Assembly (NCBI GenBank): GCA_964584165.1 | Contig: CAZOYW010000028.1 | Location: 1 to 39,976 of the forward strand | Direction: 5' to 3' | Length of the DNA stretch: 39,976 nucleotides | Source of the DNA: CAZKCI01 sp964584165 | GTDB taxonomy: Bacteria; Auribacterota; Erginobacteria; Erginobacterales; CAZKCI01 | Shown here: positions 39,709 to 39,976 of the stretch, piece after piece | Numbering within the stretch: the first letter of the stretch is position 1 | Layout: every line of letters starts with the position of its first letter | Made by a program: the position numbers and the translations under genes | Notes under the pieces: model-generated | The model's input: only the letters and a program-made list of their open reading frames with translations | Told to the model about the DNA's origin: nothing | The model's database searches: none

Positions 39709-39730
39709 CCGCGGACATAAATGTCCGCGG
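39709..39730. repeat. GCGGACMT palindrome, copy 4
   Basis: CCGCGGACAT and ATGTCCGCGG form a 10-bp stem with loop AA, followed by CTACG. It lies in the divergent region between the operon start and the secreted-protein gene at the window edge. Confidence 0.75.
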
Positions 39731-39852
39731 CTACGGAGACGCCCCGCCCGGCGCTCCCCTGAATCCTGACCGGGAATTTACGCTTCCCCCCAATCGCGCC
39801 AGGAGGTATATTGACGGTGGTACAAGCCAACGCCTTACCGGGAGCCGCCGTT

Positions 39853-39976
39853 ATGAAATCTCTCCGCCCCATCTGGGTTGCCGCCGTTTCCTCGCTTTGC
39901 CTTGCTTTCACATCCGCCCTTTTCGCCGCCGATATTTTCAACGAGGGCTTCGACGACTTCCAGAACGGAGTCCGCC
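39853..39976 (+). CDS. N-terminus of a secreted protein (partial)
   Basis: Forty-one codons are visible to the window edge. MKSLRPIWVAAVSSLCLAFT opens a signal peptide with a likely cleavage after LFAA, followed by DIFNEGFDDF, a start typical of secreted proteins with a beta-sandwich first domain. GGAG lies nine bases before the ATG. A TATATT at 39807-39812 may be a -10 box. The rest is outside the window and the function cannot be given. Confidence 0.65.
   Translation, partial: MKSLRPIWVAAVSSLCLAFTSALFAADIFNEGFDDFQNGVR

Overview
The window is a high-GC, gene-dense bacterial scaffold with two exact 100-base N gaps (8400-8499 and 25860-25959), so it is a metagenome-style or draft assembly. 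There are no rRNA, tRNA, ribosomal or other housekeeping genes to place it by. Several traits together suggest an uncultured lineage of the PVC or Omnitrophota/Auribacterota kind: TMTC-like GT-C/TPR membrane proteins, a giant secreted DUF1566 protein with an FG-GAP-like tail, abundant short palindromic and heptamer or decamer repeats, and many radical SAM enzymes. That placement is inference and is weak.

Region 1-10.8 kb. The window opens in the last codons of an FG-GAP-like repeat protein. Three paralogous radical SAM genes follow (219-1538, 5721-7040, 8684-9997). Each has an N-terminal Cys-rich knuckle like that of the Tes/MJ0619 family, and each sits behind a conserved leader hairpin and arrays of a 10-bp repeat (consensus GTTACGTGAG). 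Between them on the minus strand lie a GT-C/TPR protein, a GT2 glycosyltransferase and a methyltransferase (an apparent operon, 5593 to 1601) and a fourth, different radical SAM protein (8108-7056). A plus-strand methyltransferase (10099-10839) closes the block.

Region 10.8-19.6 kb, all minus strand. In transcription order this holds a zinc-ribbon protein (19506), a secreted ComEC-type metallo-beta-lactamase protein (19207), a GT-C/TPR protein translationally coupled to an alkaline-phosphatase-superfamily 'sulfatase', a methyltransferase, a MiaB-like radical SAM protein without a TRAM domain, and an N-acetyl-sugar-amidotransferase-like PP-loop enzyme.

Region 19.7-25.9 kb, plus strand. This holds a cytosine-deaminase-like amidohydrolase, a TPR lipoprotein, a kynurenine-formamidase-like cyclase and a third GT-C/TPR protein, separated by several families of palindromic repeats.

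Region 26-34.5 kb. A minus-strand pair encodes a GT-C membrane protein and a SPASM protein whose radical SAM cysteines are missing. Divergent from it is a 1367-residue secreted protein with six DUF1566 units and a six-repeat propeller-like tail, then a radical SAM/SPASM gene with a clear promoter.

Region 34.6-39.7 kb. A tight minus-strand operon encodes a methyltransferase with a coiled coil, a GT2-GT4 fusion, a radical SAM/SPASM enzyme and a previously easy-to-miss 47-residue membrane protein. The last two joints are ATGA overlaps. The start of a secreted protein gene runs off the right edge.

Taken together the genes point to assembly and modification of cell-surface glycans or lipids: four membrane GT-C proteins, two GT2-containing proteins, five methyltransferase or amidotransferase-type decorating enzymes, and eight radical SAM or radical-SAM-derived proteins within 40 kb. 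No substrate can be read from the sequence.
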